Positions 55,576 through 64,000 are shown, counted from the stretch's first letter. The stretch: DNA of 64,000 nt from Parasedimentitalea maritima (GCF_005771405.1 NZ_VAUA01000005.1:124001-188000); one strand, 5' to 3'. The notes: generated by a model from the letters alone, not told the origin. Numbers and translations are program-made.

Positions 55576-56441
55576 CCGATTACAATTTTGCTTACCTTGA
55601 TGAACAGACCAAACGGATGATCCGGCGGGCCATTCTCAAAGGTCTTGCAATTCCGGGGTACCAGGTTCCATTTGCCAGCCGAGAAATGCCAATGCCCTAT
55701 GGCTGGGGCACCGGAGGCGTGCAGGTTTCGGCCGCCACACTCACTCCCGACGACACGTTGAAGGTGATCGACCAGGGCGCTGATGACACCACCAATGCAG
55801 TATCGATCCGCAAATTTTTTGAGGTCACTGCTGGAGTCGCCACAACTGAAAACACCACTGAGGCGAGTGTGATACAGACACGCCACAGGATTCCCGAGGC
55901 CGAGCTACGAGATGACCAGATCCTTGTCTATCAGGTGCCTATTCCGGAACCGTTGCGGTTTTTAGAACCACGCGAAACCGAGACCCGCAAAATGCACGCG
56001 CTTGAGGAATACGGGCTAATGCATGTGAAACTGTATGAAGACATCAGTCAACACGGGGCGATTGCCACTTCATATGCCTACCCGGTGAAGGTTGAAGGTC
56101 GATATGTGATGGACCCATCTCCGATCCCGAAGTTCGACAATCCCAAATTGGAAATGTCCGCAATTCAACTGTTTGGTGCAGGGCGTGAACAACGCATCTA
56201 CGCACTGCCGCCCTACACCAAGGTCGAGAGCCTGGATTTTGAAGATTATCCGTTTGAGGCCACCAAGGCAGATCACGCCTGTGACATGTGCGGGGCTGAA
56301 AATAGCTATCTGGACGAGGTGATCATGGATGATCAAGGCAGCCGCATGTTCGTTTGCTCGGATACAGATTTTTGCGCAGGTCGTCAGCAAGCCGGACATC
56401 TGGGCGCATTGGCTGCTGTTAACGCAGAGGATGCAGCATGA
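55572..56441 (+). CDS. phnJ: Alpha-D-ribose 1-methylphosphonate 5-phosphate C-P lyase PhnJ
   Basis: PhnJ is the radical SAM enzyme that breaks the C-P bond. The 289-residue protein has Cys237, Cys240, Cys262 and Cys268 in the C-x2-C-x21-C-x5-C spacing known from E. coli PhnJ: three cluster ligands and the catalytic thiyl cysteine. Gly29 in AIPGYQVPF corresponds to the glycyl-radical residue. All key residues are present, so the lyase should be functional. The protein is oxygen-sensitive in known cases. Confidence 0.96.
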   Translation: MTDYNFAYLDEQTKRMIRRAILKGLAIPGYQVPFASREMPMPYGWGTGGVQVSAATLTPDDTLKVIDQGADDTTNAVSIRKFFEVTAGVATTENTTEASVIQTRHRIPEAELRDDQILVYQVPIPEPLRFLEPRETETRKMHALEEYGLMHVKLYEDISQHGAIATSYAYPVKVEGRYVMDPSPIPKFDNPKLEMSAIQLFGAGREQRIYALPPYTKVESLDFEDYPFEATKADHACDMCGAENSYLDEVIMDDQGSRMFVCSDTDFCAGRQQAGHLGALAAVNAEDAA

Positions 56442-57208
56442 CACCGCTTCTGAAAGTACAAAACATCGCAAAGTTCTATGGCAACCGCATCGGCTGCCGG
56501 AATGTGAATTTTGATCTTTATCCCGGTGAGGTAATGGGGATCGTCGGGGAAAGTGGGTCAGGAAAATCGACCCTGCTCAACTGTCTTGCCGGGCATCTGG
56601 TTCCTGATGACGGGGCGGTTTTGTTTGATACGCGGACGGATGGGTTAAAAGACACCGTCACAATGCCAGAACCCGAACGACGCATGTTGGGCCGTACCGA
56701 TTGGGCATTTGTTCATCAACATGCGCGTGATGGGCTGCGGATGAATATCAGTGCGGGCGGCAATGTGGGCGAGCGGCTGATGGCTGTTGGCGCCCGCCAT
56801 TATGGCAATATCCGGTCCGATGCGATTGATTGGTTGGGGCGGGTCGAAATCAATGAAACCCGGATCGACGATCATCCAACCGCTTTTTCCGGCGGCATGC
56901 AGCAACGGCTGCAAATCGCACGTAATCTGGTGACGGGTCCACGGCTGGTGTTCATGGATGAACCTACCGGTGGGTTGGACGTCAGCGTGCAGGCCCGGTT
57001 ACTGGATCTGCTGCGTGGTCTTGTACGTGAAATGGGGCTGAGCGCGGTCATCGTGACCCATGATTTGGCCGTGGTACGCCTGTTGGCGGACCGGCTGATG
57101 GTGATGAAAGACGGCCATGTGGTGGAAACCGGATTAACAGATCAAGTGCTGGATGATCCGCAGCATGCCTACACCCAGCTTCTTGTTTCCTCAGTCTTGC
57201 AGGTTTGA
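56438..57208 (+). CDS. phnK: C-P lyase accessory ATP-binding protein PhnK
   Basis: PhnK is an ABC-type ATPase that docks on PhnJ in the core complex rather than driving transport. The 256-residue protein has Walker A GESGSGKST, signature FSGGMQQRLQIAR and Walker B LVFMDEPTGGLD. The insert around WAFVHQHARDGLRMNISAGGNVGERLM is characteristic of PhnK. It overlaps phnJ by four bases and is followed four bases later by phnL. Confidence 0.93.
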   Translation: MTPLLKVQNIAKFYGNRIGCRNVNFDLYPGEVMGIVGESGSGKSTLLNCLAGHLVPDDGAVLFDTRTDGLKDTVTMPEPERRMLGRTDWAFVHQHARDGLRMNISAGGNVGERLMAVGARHYGNIRSDAIDWLGRVEINETRIDDHPTAFSGGMQQRLQIARNLVTGPRLVFMDEPTGGLDVSVQARLLDLLRGLVREMGLSAVIVTHDLAVVRLLADRLMVMKDGHVVETGLTDQVLDDPQHAYTQLLVSSVLQV

Positions 57209-57212
57209 CGCC

Positions 57213-57896
57213 ATGATCCGTATTGAAAACGTCTCAAAATCCTTCACGCTCCACAACCAAAGCGCCACCGAAATTTCGGTTATGGCCGGAGCTTCACTTC
57301 ATGTCCCTGCCGGGGAATGCATTGCACTGGTAGGGGCATCGGGTTCAGGTAAATCCACGCTTATGCGGATGATCTACGGCAACTACCTTACCGCCTCCGG
57401 GCGCATTCTGGTAGATGGTGTTGATGTAGCCTGCGCTGAACCTCGTGATATCTTACAGCTTCGGCGTCACACATTGGGGTACGTCAGTCAGTTCTTGCGC
57501 GTGGTTCCGCGCGTATCAACTTTGGACGTTGTCGCTGAACCCCTAATGATCACCGGCACGACCCGTGATGCGGCTACAGCCAAAGCACAGTCCTTGTTGG
57601 AGCGGCTCAATATCCCTGAACGGCTGTGGCAGCTAAGCCCGACAACATTTTCCGGCGGCGAACAGCAGCGCGTGAATATTGCCCGCGGCTTTGCCTATCC
57701 CTATCCCGTAATGCTGCTGGATGAACCCACGGCAAGCCTGGACCCAACAAATCGGGCAACAGTACTGACAATGATTAAAGAGGCCAAAGATCGGGGTACT
57801 GCCATCATCGGTATTTTCCACGACCACGACGCGCGAGACCAGATTTGTGACCGGCAAATTGATGTGACCGGTTTTACACCTGGGCTGGCAGCATGA
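57213..57896 (+). CDS. phnL: C-P lyase accessory ATP-binding protein PhnL
   Basis: PhnL is the second ABC-type ATPase of the pathway, needed for ribosylation of the phosphonate. The 227-residue protein starts at ATG 57213. An open frame 20 codons longer lies entirely within phnK and is discarded. Walker A is GASGSGKST, signature FSGGEQQRVNIARG, and Walker B VMLLDEPTASLDP. The stop overlaps phnN. Confidence 0.93.
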   Translation: MIRIENVSKSFTLHNQSATEISVMAGASLHVPAGECIALVGASGSGKSTLMRMIYGNYLTASGRILVDGVDVACAEPRDILQLRRHTLGYVSQFLRVVPRVSTLDVVAEPLMITGTTRDAATAKAQSLLERLNIPERLWQLSPTTFSGGEQQRVNIARGFAYPYPVMLLDEPTASLDPTNRATVLTMIKEAKDRGTAIIGIFHDHDARDQICDRQIDVTGFTPGLAA

Positions 57897-58435
57897 CGGG
57901 CCGTTTCATCGCAGTTGTTGGCCCATCCGGTGTTGGTAAAGACAGCGTTATGCGGGCACTGGCCAAAAATGACGACCGGCTAACTCTTGCCAGACGTGTC
58001 ATCACACGGCCCAGTGATGCAGGCGGTGAAGATTTTGACGGCGTCAGCACAGTAGAATTTGAACGCCGCTTAGCGGCTGGTGATTTTCTACTGCACTGGC
58101 ACGCCCACGGCCTGCAATACGGTATCCCCGTTTCCATCGACCAAAGTTTGAACAACGAACAGGATGTATTGGCAAACTTGTCTCGTGCAGTCCTGCCGCA
58201 GGCAGAACTGTTGTTCGCACGTTTTGAAGTGTTGTTGCTCACAGCTTCCCGCTCCACCTTATCAACACGTCTACAAAAACGGGGCCGTGAGAGTGCGTCA
58301 GAAATTGCCCATCGACTGGACCGGGCAAACTTTACTCTACCCAGAGGGATTACAGCTCATGTGGTAGACAACAGCGGCCCATTAGAACGCACCTTGGCCG
58401 CTGTTTCGGCCCTTCTTCATCCAGTGAGCGCGTAG
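57893..58435 (+). CDS. phnN: Ribose 1,5-bisphosphate phosphokinase PhnN
   Basis: PhnN phosphorylates ribose 1,5-bisphosphate to PRPP, returning the ribose carrier to nucleotide metabolism. The 180-residue kinase has the P-loop GPSGVGKDS near residue 10 and the guanylate-kinase-like region RVITRPSDAGGEDFDGV. It overlaps phnL by four bases. Its last 19 bases overlap the 3' end of the opposing DUF1045 gene. Confidence 0.92.
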   Translation: MTGRFIAVVGPSGVGKDSVMRALAKNDDRLTLARRVITRPSDAGGEDFDGVSTVEFERRLAAGDFLLHWHAHGLQYGIPVSIDQSLNNEQDVLANLSRAVLPQAELLFARFEVLLLTASRSTLSTRLQKRGRESASEIAHRLDRANFTLPRGITAHVVDNSGPLERTLAAVSALLHPVSA

Positions 58436-59094
58436 CGGCATATCTGATGGAACATTCCGTTACTATCCTGGCCAACCAGAGTGATCGCATCAATAATTGC
58501 AGTCTCGGACATGACAGGTTCGAGAAGTGGCTCAAGAACGTCGATCACGATCCCCCCTTGAGTAGGAGACAGTTGCCCGCTCAGGGTCAGATGAAAACTG
58601 AAATCATCAAAAATATAGGGGTATCCCCAGCCAAGCATCTGCCTGTCTTGCCTATCGGTCAAATCCGCCTGTCGCCGCCTAGCGATATCAGATTCCGTCA
58701 ACGGTGCTCGAAACAGATCGAATTCTTTAACAACGTTCGAGGCGAACTCCCGCAGCTTCGCAGTGTGGGTTCGTGGACGCAGAGCAACAAACCCATGGTC
58801 CTGTCGCAACTGAAACGCGTCCATAACAACAGGCGCCTGCGTTGCAGAAAATACCGCAATTGCCGCCTTCAACTCGTCGACCGAACACGCAGGATTCAGA
58901 TGGAACGGCGCTTTCAGGGTCCCATGAAACCCGTACTTTCTGGGGGTGGCCGTCACATTACTTACATCTACACCTGCGATAACAGGATGTGGGACGGCTG
59001 TAGCTGTTTCGCTATCCCAGCCCAGCCAGGATGCGGCGAATTCTGCCAACGGCCCAGGAGGTGGTGTGTAGAAAATGGCGTATCGTTCAAACAT
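58417..59094 (-). CDS. DUF1045 phosphonate-operon protein with 2H phosphoesterase motifs
   Basis: The 225-residue protein belongs to the DUF1045 family found almost only in phn clusters. Two H-x-T-x motifs are visible: HGTL at 57-60 (in KYGFHGTLKAPF) and HLTL at 168-171 (in FSFHLTLSG). They are about 110 residues apart, the paired catalytic motifs of 2H phosphoesterases, which act on cyclic phosphates. The pathway makes a 1,2-cyclic phosphate, usually opened by PhnP, and no phnP is in the window. The gene lies on the opposite strand to the rest of the cluster. ATG 59094 (CGGAG site) is preferred to a longer frame. Confidence 0.85.
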   Translation of the reverse strand: MFERYAIFYTPPPGPLAEFAASWLGWDSETATAVPHPVIAGVDVSNVTATPRKYGFHGTLKAPFHLNPACSVDELKAAIAVFSATQAPVVMDAFQLRQDHGFVALRPRTHTAKLREFASNVVKEFDLFRAPLTESDIARRRQADLTDRQDRQMLGWGYPYIFDDFSFHLTLSGQLSPTQGGIVIDVLEPLLEPVMSETAIIDAITLVGQDSNGMFHQICRYALTG

Positions 59095-59144
59095 TTCAAT
59101 TCTCCGGCAGTTACTTTCAACTGCCAAAACAGCGTGACACTGAC

Positions 59145-60290
59145 ATGACACAAGACACAATCCTGACCAACGCCAGCATCATTCTGAGTGAAGAGGTTAT
59201 CCACGGAACGATCCGCCTACAGGACGGTCTCATTACTGATATCAGCAGCACTGCGACTGGTGTTACCGGAGCCATTGATCTGGAAGGTGACTATGTAGCA
59301 CCGGGGATGGTGGAACTACACACTGATAACCTTGAGCGGCATTTGTCCCCGCGTCCAAAAGTTGACTGGCCACATCGGGCAGCAATTATTGCGCATGACC
59401 GAGAACTGGCGGGAACTGGAATTACCACTGTGTTTGACGCACTACGGGTTGGTTCCATCGTTTCAGATCAAAGCAAGCATCACGGGAAATATGCCCGCAA
59501 ACTGACGACTGAGCTACTGGCGCTCAGGGAGTCAGAAACATTGCGGATCAGCCACCACATCCATCTGCGCGCTGAGATCTGTTCTGAAACACTGACTGAA
59601 GAGTTGGCCGAGTTCGGCCCTGAAGATCGCATCGGAATTGTGTCGATGATGGATCATACGCCAGGTCAGCGACAGTTCACCGATGTGCAGAAATACAAAG
59701 ATTACGCCTGCGGCAAGCACAACCTGGATGATGCAGGCTTTGATGAGCACGTGAGTTTTTTGTACGGCTTGCAGTCTACGTTTGGCAAGAAACATGAGGC
59801 CGCAACAGTTGCGGAGGCTTCAAGATTTGGTGCTAAACTGGCCAGCCATGACGACACAACAACTAAGCAGGTTGAAGTGAGCCATTCATATGGCGTGTCG
59901 ATGGCTGAATTCCCGACTACTCTCGATGCCGCTGACGCCTGTCATGCCAAGGGGATCTCCACTATCATGGGCGCTCCAAATATCATTCGCGGCGGTTCTC
60001 ACTCTGGGAATGTTGCCGCCCGGGAACTGGCCGAACGCGACCGCCTAGACATCCTGTCGTCTGACTATGTTCCAGCAGGTTTGCTTATCGCTGCAGTCCA
60101 GCTGGGCAACTTATGGGGCGATATGGCACGTGGGCTATCTACCGTAACCCGGAACCCGGCTAACGCAGTTGGACTGCTAGATCGCGGTCAACTTGAGATT
60201 GGCAAACGAGCCGATCTGATCCGCTTTGGAAACTCCAGCGAAACCCCAGAGCTTAAAGGGACGTGGAGCGCCGGCACAAAAGTCTTCTGA
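59145..60290 (+). CDS. phnM: Alpha-D-ribose 1-methylphosphonate 5-triphosphate diphosphatase PhnM
   Basis: PhnM removes pyrophosphate from the ribose triphosphate-phosphonate before PhnJ acts. The 381-residue protein is an amidohydrolase. It shows the metal-binding VELHTDNLERH sequence, then HHIHLRAEICS and MDHTPGQRQF, and the C-terminal ILSSDYVPAGLLIAA. ATG 59145 is 50 bases from the divergent DUF1045 start; the longer frame runs back through that gene. It needs its own promoter or read-through from phnN across the antisense gene. Confidence 0.93.
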   Translation: MTQDTILTNASIILSEEVIHGTIRLQDGLITDISSTATGVTGAIDLEGDYVAPGMVELHTDNLERHLSPRPKVDWPHRAAIIAHDRELAGTGITTVFDALRVGSIVSDQSKHHGKYARKLTTELLALRESETLRISHHIHLRAEICSETLTEELAEFGPEDRIGIVSMMDHTPGQRQFTDVQKYKDYACGKHNLDDAGFDEHVSFLYGLQSTFGKKHEAATVAEASRFGAKLASHDDTTTKQVEVSHSYGVSMAEFPTTLDAADACHAKGISTIMGAPNIIRGGSHSGNVAARELAERDRLDILSSDYVPAGLLIAAVQLGNLWGDMARGLSTVTRNPANAVGLLDRGQLEIGKRADLIRFGNSSETPELKGTWSAGTKVF

Positions 60291-60343
60291 CGCCGAAGCA
60301 AGAACTCAAAACACGAGGGTGGGCAAAAAATGTATAAGCTGGT

Positions 60344-60358
60344 CAAGTTTTCAACTTG
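60344..60358. promoter_or_regulatory. Inverted repeat upstream of arsRC (possible operator)
   Basis: CAAGTT and AACTTG are separated by three bases, about 40 bases before the ArsR-ArsC start codon. It lies around the expected -35 region. It may be an operator or part of a hairpin. Confidence 0.35.
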
Positions 60359-60377
60359 CTGAATCACTATATTTTAA

Positions 60378-60392
60378 ATATTCATGAAATAT
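60378..60392. promoter_or_regulatory. Inverted repeat over the arsRC start codon (possible ArsR operator)
   Basis: ATATT-CATGA-AATAT is a perfect inverted repeat reaching into the ATG at 60391; it has a TTCATGAA core, similar to operators of the ArsR/SmtB family. TATATT at 60368 could be the -10 element. No ribosome site precedes the ATG, so the leader may be very short. Confidence 0.45.
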
Positions 60393-61230
60393 GGAACAAG
60401 AACTCATCAATCGCCTGTCTACCCTCAGTCACCCGCAAAGAATGGGTATATTTCGCTTGCTGATCCGGCGGTATCCGGATCAACTGTCCGCCGGTGAAAT
60501 CTCATCCATACTGGGGCATAAACCAAGTACAGCCTCGGTATACCTGGCGGCGCTCAAGCAATCAGGCATCATTTCACAACGCCGCAATGGAACGCATCTG
60601 TATTACACTGCGAACTTGCAGACTGCGCGAGATATCGTTTCTGATCTTTTCCATGATTGTTGTCAGGGTCGTCCGGATCTTTGTCCGCCTTCGTTATTTG
60701 AACATGTTGAAGGGTCGGTTTCAGATCAAAAACTCAATGTTCTGTTCGTATGTACTGGAAATTCTGCGCGATCCATTTTTGCCGAAACTCTGCTACGCGA
60801 TATCGCTGGCGAGCGGTTCAACGTCTACTCCGCGGGAACTGCTGCGAAGTCAAGATTGAACCCACATGCCGTTGAGGTGTTGAATTCCAAGGGACATGAT
60901 GTGACGCCTTTGAGGTCCAAGAACATCTATGAATTTCAGCTCGAAACCGCGCCAAAAATGGATTTCGTTTTTACTGTTTGTGATCAGGCCGCTAACGAAG
61001 ACTGCCCCGCCTGGCCCGGTAAACCCATATCCGGTCATTGGGGTATGCCAGATCCCGTACTAGCCAAGGGCGCTCTAGCTGAACAACGGTTCGCTTTTCA
61101 GCAAACATATGGGGCATTGCACAACAGGATCAGTGCATTTGCTGCTCTTCCATTTGACAAGTTGAACAAGGCAACCCTTCAAAACCAAATCGACAAAATC
61201 GGTTTAAAACTCTCAGATCAGGAATACTAA
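60391..61230 (+). CDS. ArsR repressor fused to LMW-phosphatase-type arsenate reductase
   Basis: The 279-residue protein joins two functions. Residues about 1-100 are an ArsR winged helix (AGEISSILGHKPSTASVYLAAL). Cys90, Cys91 and Cys98 lie at its end, a spacing like the As(III)-sensing cysteines of Acidithiobacillus ferrooxidans ArsR. Residues about 113-260 are a low-molecular-weight phosphatase-like domain with the C-x5-R loop (Cys121 to Arg127 in VLFVCTGNSARS). Arsenate reductases of this type reduce As(V) or bind it. The stop is directly followed by the GAPDH start. ArsR-phosphatase fusions are known, so the design is rare but not new. Confidence 0.85.
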   Translation: MEQELINRLSTLSHPQRMGIFRLLIRRYPDQLSAGEISSILGHKPSTASVYLAALKQSGIISQRRNGTHLYYTANLQTARDIVSDLFHDCCQGRPDLCPPSLFEHVEGSVSDQKLNVLFVCTGNSARSIFAETLLRDIAGERFNVYSAGTAAKSRLNPHAVEVLNSKGHDVTPLRSKNIYEFQLETAPKMDFVFTVCDQAANEDCPAWPGKPISGHWGMPDPVLAKGALAEQRFAFQQTYGALHNRISAFAALPFDKLNKATLQNQIDKIGLKLSDQEY

Positions 61231-62229
61231 ATGACAACTTATGCTGTGAACGGCCTGGGCCGGATGGGAAAACTTGCGCTTCGCCCTTTGCTAGAGCGAG
61301 GTGCAAAAATTGCGTTCATCAATGATGCAGTCGGCGACCCTGCAATGCATGCGCATTTGTTGGAGTTCGACAGCATTCACGGCCGCTGGCCTGCAGAATT
61401 TTCAGCTGATGAAAACTCTATAACGATTGATGATACGCACATCCCAGTAACCTGTGCGCGAGAATTGAAAGAACTGCCCCTTGAAGGTGTGGATGTTGTT
61501 ATTGACTGTACCGGCGCGTTCAAGACCGAAGCCAAGTTGGCACCGTATTTTGAGGCAGGCGTCAAAAAGGTGATTGTATCTGCCCCTGTCAAAGATGGGC
61601 CAACAGCAAATATCGTCTATGGGGTCAACAATGACGAATACGATCCCGCCGTACATCAGATTGTGACAGCAGCAAGTTGTACAACCAACTGTCTGGCACC
61701 AGTTGTTAAGGTGCTGATGGACGGTATTGGCATCAAACATGGGTCGATCACAACAATCCACGATGTGACCAACACACAGACAATCGTCGATCGTCCGGCC
61801 AAAGATCTTCGACGTGCACGATCAGCCCTGACCAACCTCATTCCGACAACAACAGGGTCGGCAACAGCTATCACGCTCATTTACCCAGAATTGACAGGCA
61901 AGCTGAACGGTCATGCCGTGCGCGTCCCGCTACTGAATGCTTCAATTACAGATTGCGTATTTGAAATGGAGCGTGAAACTTCGGTTGACGAGGTCAATGC
62001 GCTGTTCAAAGCGGCTGCCAATGGCCCGTTGAAAGACATTCTGGGGTACGAGACCCGCCCATTGGTGTCGTCGGACTACACCAATGATAAACGCAGCAGC
62101 ATTATAGACGCACTTTCAACTATGGTGGTTAACGGCACTCAGCTGAAGGTCTACGCCTGGTACGATAACGAATACGGCTATGCCCATCGGTTGATTGATG
62201 TCGCGTTTATGGTGGGCGAAACACTGTGA
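61231..62229 (+). CDS. Glyceraldehyde-3-phosphate dehydrogenase, arsenic-operon paralogue
   Basis: This GAPDH uses arsenate in place of phosphate, making 1-arseno-3-phosphoglycerate for export by ArsJ. The 332-residue protein has the NAD-binding [15 protein letters not shown] (shortened from the usual GFGRIGR) and catalytic Cys150 in [11 protein letters not shown]. Further motifs are [10 protein letters not shown] and [15 protein letters not shown]. Its start touches the stop of the ArsR-ArsC gene and its stop overlaps arsJ. That context, not the sequence alone, marks it as the arsenate-detoxifying paralogue. Confidence 0.9.
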   Translation: MTTYAVNGLGRMGKLALRPLLERGAKIAFINDAVGDPAMHAHLLEFDSIHGRWPAEFSADENSITIDDTHIPVTCARELKELPLEGVDVVIDCTGAFKTEAKLAPYFEAGVKKVIVSAPVKDGPTANIVYGVNNDEYDPAVHQIVTAASCTTNCLAPVVKVLMDGIGIKHGSITTIHDVTNTQTIVDRPAKDLRRARSALTNLIPTTTGSATAITLIYPELTGKLNGHAVRVPLLNASITDCVFEMERETSVDEVNALFKAAANGPLKDILGYETRPLVSSDYTNDKRSSIIDALSTMVVNGTQLKVYAWYDNEYGYAHRLIDVAFMVGETL

Positions 62230-63494
62230 CACGTACCGCAGGGTATTCCGCCTATATCACAGTTACGGCTGCTTACTGGGCCTTTATGCTGACCGACGGA
62301 GCACTTCGAATGTTGGTGCTTTTGCACTTTCATTCGTTGGGCTTTTCACCCGTTCAATTGGCCTATCTGTTTGTCCTTTATGAAGTGGCCGGAGTCATCA
62401 CAAACCTATCAGCCGGCTGGATTGCTGCACGGTTTGGCCTGACATCAACATTGTATGCAGGGTTGAGCTTACAGGTTATTGCATTGCTCGCTTTGTCACA
62501 ACTTGAACCGACCTGGGGAATTTCGCTGTCAGTAGTCTTTGTAATGCTGGTTCAGGGGTTGTCTGGTGTAGCCAAAGATCTGGCCAAGATGAGTTCCAAA
62601 AGCGCTGTGAAAATCCTGGCCCCTGCCGACGGTGGCGGGTTGTTCAAATGGGTGGCTCTCCTCACCGGATCAAAAAATGCGATCAAAGGTGCAGGTTTCT
62701 TACTTGGCGCTGTTTTGTTGGCTATTTTGGGTTTCGTTCCATCGGTTTTGGCAATGGCAGCGGTACTTTTGACAATCCTCATCGCGGTGATGCTTAGAAT
62801 GCCAACGGGCCTGCCAGCTGGGAGAAAAGAAGCAAAAATTTCCGAAGTTCTCTCAAAAAACCGCAACATAAACTGGCTTAGTTTCGCCAGACTGTTTCTG
62901 TTTGGGGCCAGAGATGTCTGGTTTGTTGTCGGCATCCCAATTTATTTCTATGCCGTTTTGTCAGATGGGTCTGAGGCCGGGAACCGAAATGCCTTTTTTA
63001 CAATTGGTTCCTTTATGGCGGTCTGGACAATCCTTTACGGTGTCGTGCAAGGGTTCGCACCCAAACTATTAAAGGCCTCTTCCCGAACCAAAAGCGATCT
63101 TCTGCAACAGGCCCAAATATGGGCCGCCCTGCTGATACCAGTGCCCGCAGTACTGTCCCTTGTCGTTTTCACCGCTCAGGAACCTTCCGGCATTCTAACA
63201 GGGTGCATTATCCTTGGCCTGATAGTGTTTGGTGGCATTTTTGCAGTCAACTCGTCGCTGCATTCCTATCTGATCCTATCTTTCACCGATGCCAAACGGG
63301 TCACGCTGGATGTTGGTTTTTATTATATGGCGAACGCAGCAGGCCGACTGTTGGGTACAGTGCTGTCAGGACTAAGCTATCAGGTTGGAGGCCTCCCTTT
63401 GTGTCTGGCGACAGCAGGCTTCATGGTTTTGATCAGCTATGTCGGCGTAAAACAAATCAGCAGTAGTGCGGATCACAAAAGTACTGGAGCATAA
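62226..63494 (+). CDS. arsJ: Organoarsenical efflux MFS transporter ArsJ
   Basis: ArsJ expels 1-arseno-3-phosphoglycerate, which then decays to arsenate outside the cell. The 422-residue protein has about 12 membrane helices of the major facilitator type. The opening [27 protein letters not shown] and [17 protein letters not shown] after helix 4 are typical of ArsJ. It begins with GTG at 62226, overlapping the GAPDH stop by four bases. It closes the three-gene operon. Confidence 0.92.
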   Translation: MTRTAGYSAYITVTAAYWAFMLTDGALRMLVLLHFHSLGFSPVQLAYLFVLYEVAGVITNLSAGWIAARFGLTSTLYAGLSLQVIALLALSQLEPTWGISLSVVFVMLVQGLSGVAKDLAKMSSKSAVKILAPADGGGLFKWVALLTGSKNAIKGAGFLLGAVLLAILGFVPSVLAMAAVLLTILIAVMLRMPTGLPAGRKEAKISEVLSKNRNINWLSFARLFLFGARDVWFVVGIPIYFYAVLSDGSEAGNRNAFFTIGSFMAVWTILYGVVQGFAPKLLKASSRTKSDLLQQAQIWAALLIPVPAVLSLVVFTAQEPSGILTGCIILGLIVFGGIFAVNSSLHSYLILSFTDAKRVTLDVGFYYMANAAGRLLGTVLSGLSYQVGGLPLCLATAGFMVLISYVGVKQISSSADHKSTGA

Positions 63495-63498
63495 ACAA

Positions 63499-63514
63499 AA
63501 TCGCTCCAGCGATT
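63499..63514 (+). terminator. Possible hairpin after arsJ
   Basis: AATCGC and GCGATT pair around TCCA, four bases after the arsJ stop. No T-run follows, so confidence as a terminator is low. The remaining bases to 63720 show no gene. Confidence 0.3.
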
Positions 63515-63720
63515 GTATATCCGGGCCATTTCGCTGGCTCACGCGCGAGCAAAGAACAAGCCTATACTCTCCCCTTTCGTCTTCTGACGAGTTTGCAGCG
63601 GCGGCACAGCGCAACATTTCGCGTTAATGGCTCCAATTACACTTGATCCGGTCGTCCATCAGTTTCAACCTGTGCACATGGCATTCTACTTGGGGAGTGT
63701 CGGACGAAAAGAGAGCCAGA

Positions 63721-64000
63721 ATGCCAACATCTTTCGCGACCACGCACCCTAACCTTGCACATTGGAACGAACGCGTTGACCTCGCTGCCACCTTCCGCTG
63801 GACTGCGCGGCTTAATATGCACGAAGCGGTTGCCAACCACTTTAGCCTCGCGGTGAATGACGACGGCACGCAGTTTCTGATGAACCCAAACCAGATGCAC
63901 TTTAGTCGGATCAAGGCCTCTGACATGTTGTTGCTGGACGCAAATGATCCAGATACGATGAACCGCCCGGGCGCGCCCGATGGAACGGCGTGGGGGTTGC
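63721..64000 (+). CDS. Class II aldolase/adducin family protein (partial)
   Basis: The first 93 codons are visible; the gene continues past the right edge. ATG 63721 follows AGAGAG. The visible part has the family N-terminus, with WTARLNMHEAVANHFSLAV (start of the metal-binding fold) and FLMNPNQMHFSRIKASDMLLLD, typical of the group containing fuculose aldolase and ribulose-5-phosphate epimerase relatives. The metal-binding His pair lies beyond the window, so the reaction cannot be named. Confidence 0.8.
   Translation, partial: MPTSFATTHPNLAHWNERVDLAATFRWTARLNMHEAVANHFSLAVNDDGTQFLMNPNQMHFSRIKASDMLLLDANDPDTMNRPGAPDGTAWGL

Noticed and set aside
58447-59148. 233-codon open frame on the plus strand opposite the DUF1045 gene
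   Set aside because: The minus-strand frame has conserved DUF1045 motifs and a ribosome site; the plus-strand peptide is rich in Arg, Cys and Trp and looks like a complement shadow.
61231-62229. GAPDH as the glycolytic enzyme
   Set aside because: Its overlap with arsJ and junction with the ArsR-ArsC gene indicate the arsenate-detoxification paralogue.
1-64000. CRISPR arrays, tRNA or rRNA genes, insertion sequences, phage islands
   Set aside because: No regular spacer-repeat pattern, cloverleaf, transposase or phage structural gene was seen on reading both strands.

Overview
The window reads as chromosomal DNA of a marine alphaproteobacterium, most likely Rhodobacterales (Roseobacter group). 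The grounds are a lipid A/outer-membrane block in alphaproteobacterial order, a complete beta-hydroxyaspartate cycle cluster (bhcABCD with bhcR), a phn C-P lyase cluster with two PhnE permeases, an RTX-Hint surface protein, and CtrA-type TTAA-N7-TTAA sites. I see no rRNA, tRNA, CRISPR array, insertion sequence or integrated prophage. Almost everything looks intact and vertically inherited; family names rest on motifs I can read, not on database searches.

Layout. 1-12565 (minus strand): one long envelope and housekeeping run, read 3' to 5' as pyrH, frr, uppS, cdsA, dxr, rseP, a 41-residue membrane protein, bamA, skp, fabZ, lpxA, lpxI, lpxB and the start of a CadD-like transporter cut by the window edge. 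12696-20976 (plus): miaA, an AraC-type regulator and a peptide-type ABC importer. 21004-24988 (minus): TPR-sulfotransferase, di-heme peroxidase, a small membrane protein preceded by a striking TTAA array, and a lytic transglycosylase. 25230-34057: ssb, a NIT-domain chemoreceptor, aroKB, a 49-residue membrane protein overlapping a large exported protein of unknown role, xerD, and a CNNM/CorC-type protein. 34364-41374: a dimethylglycine/sarcosine dehydrogenase-like flavoprotein, a MobA/MocA-like nucleotidyltransferase and a 1256-residue RTX-Hint protein, followed by about 720 bp without a credible gene.

42145-47537 is the glyoxylate-assimilating bhc cluster. BhcA makes glycine, BhcC condenses glycine with glyoxylate, BhcB dehydrates the product to iminosuccinate, and BhcD reduces that to aspartate, the amino donor for BhcA. 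The divergent bhcA-bhcR gap contains TGAAA/TTTCA repeats that are good candidates for the BhcR operator. 47855-60290 holds phosphonate uptake (phnCDE1E2), a hexapeptide acyltransferase, the repressor phnF and the C-P lyase genes phnGHIJKLN and phnM. A 2H-phosphoesterase-like DUF1045 gene lies antiparallel between phnN and phnM. 60391-63494 is an arsenate-efflux operon: an ArsR-ArsC fusion, a GAPDH paralogue and ArsJ. The window ends inside a class II aldolase/adducin-family gene.

Most systems here are known families. The least explained items are the phased TTAA array with its unknown downstream gene, the two small membrane proteins, the 509-residue exported protein before xerD, the bhc operator architecture, and the DUF1045 protein as a possible replacement for PhnP.
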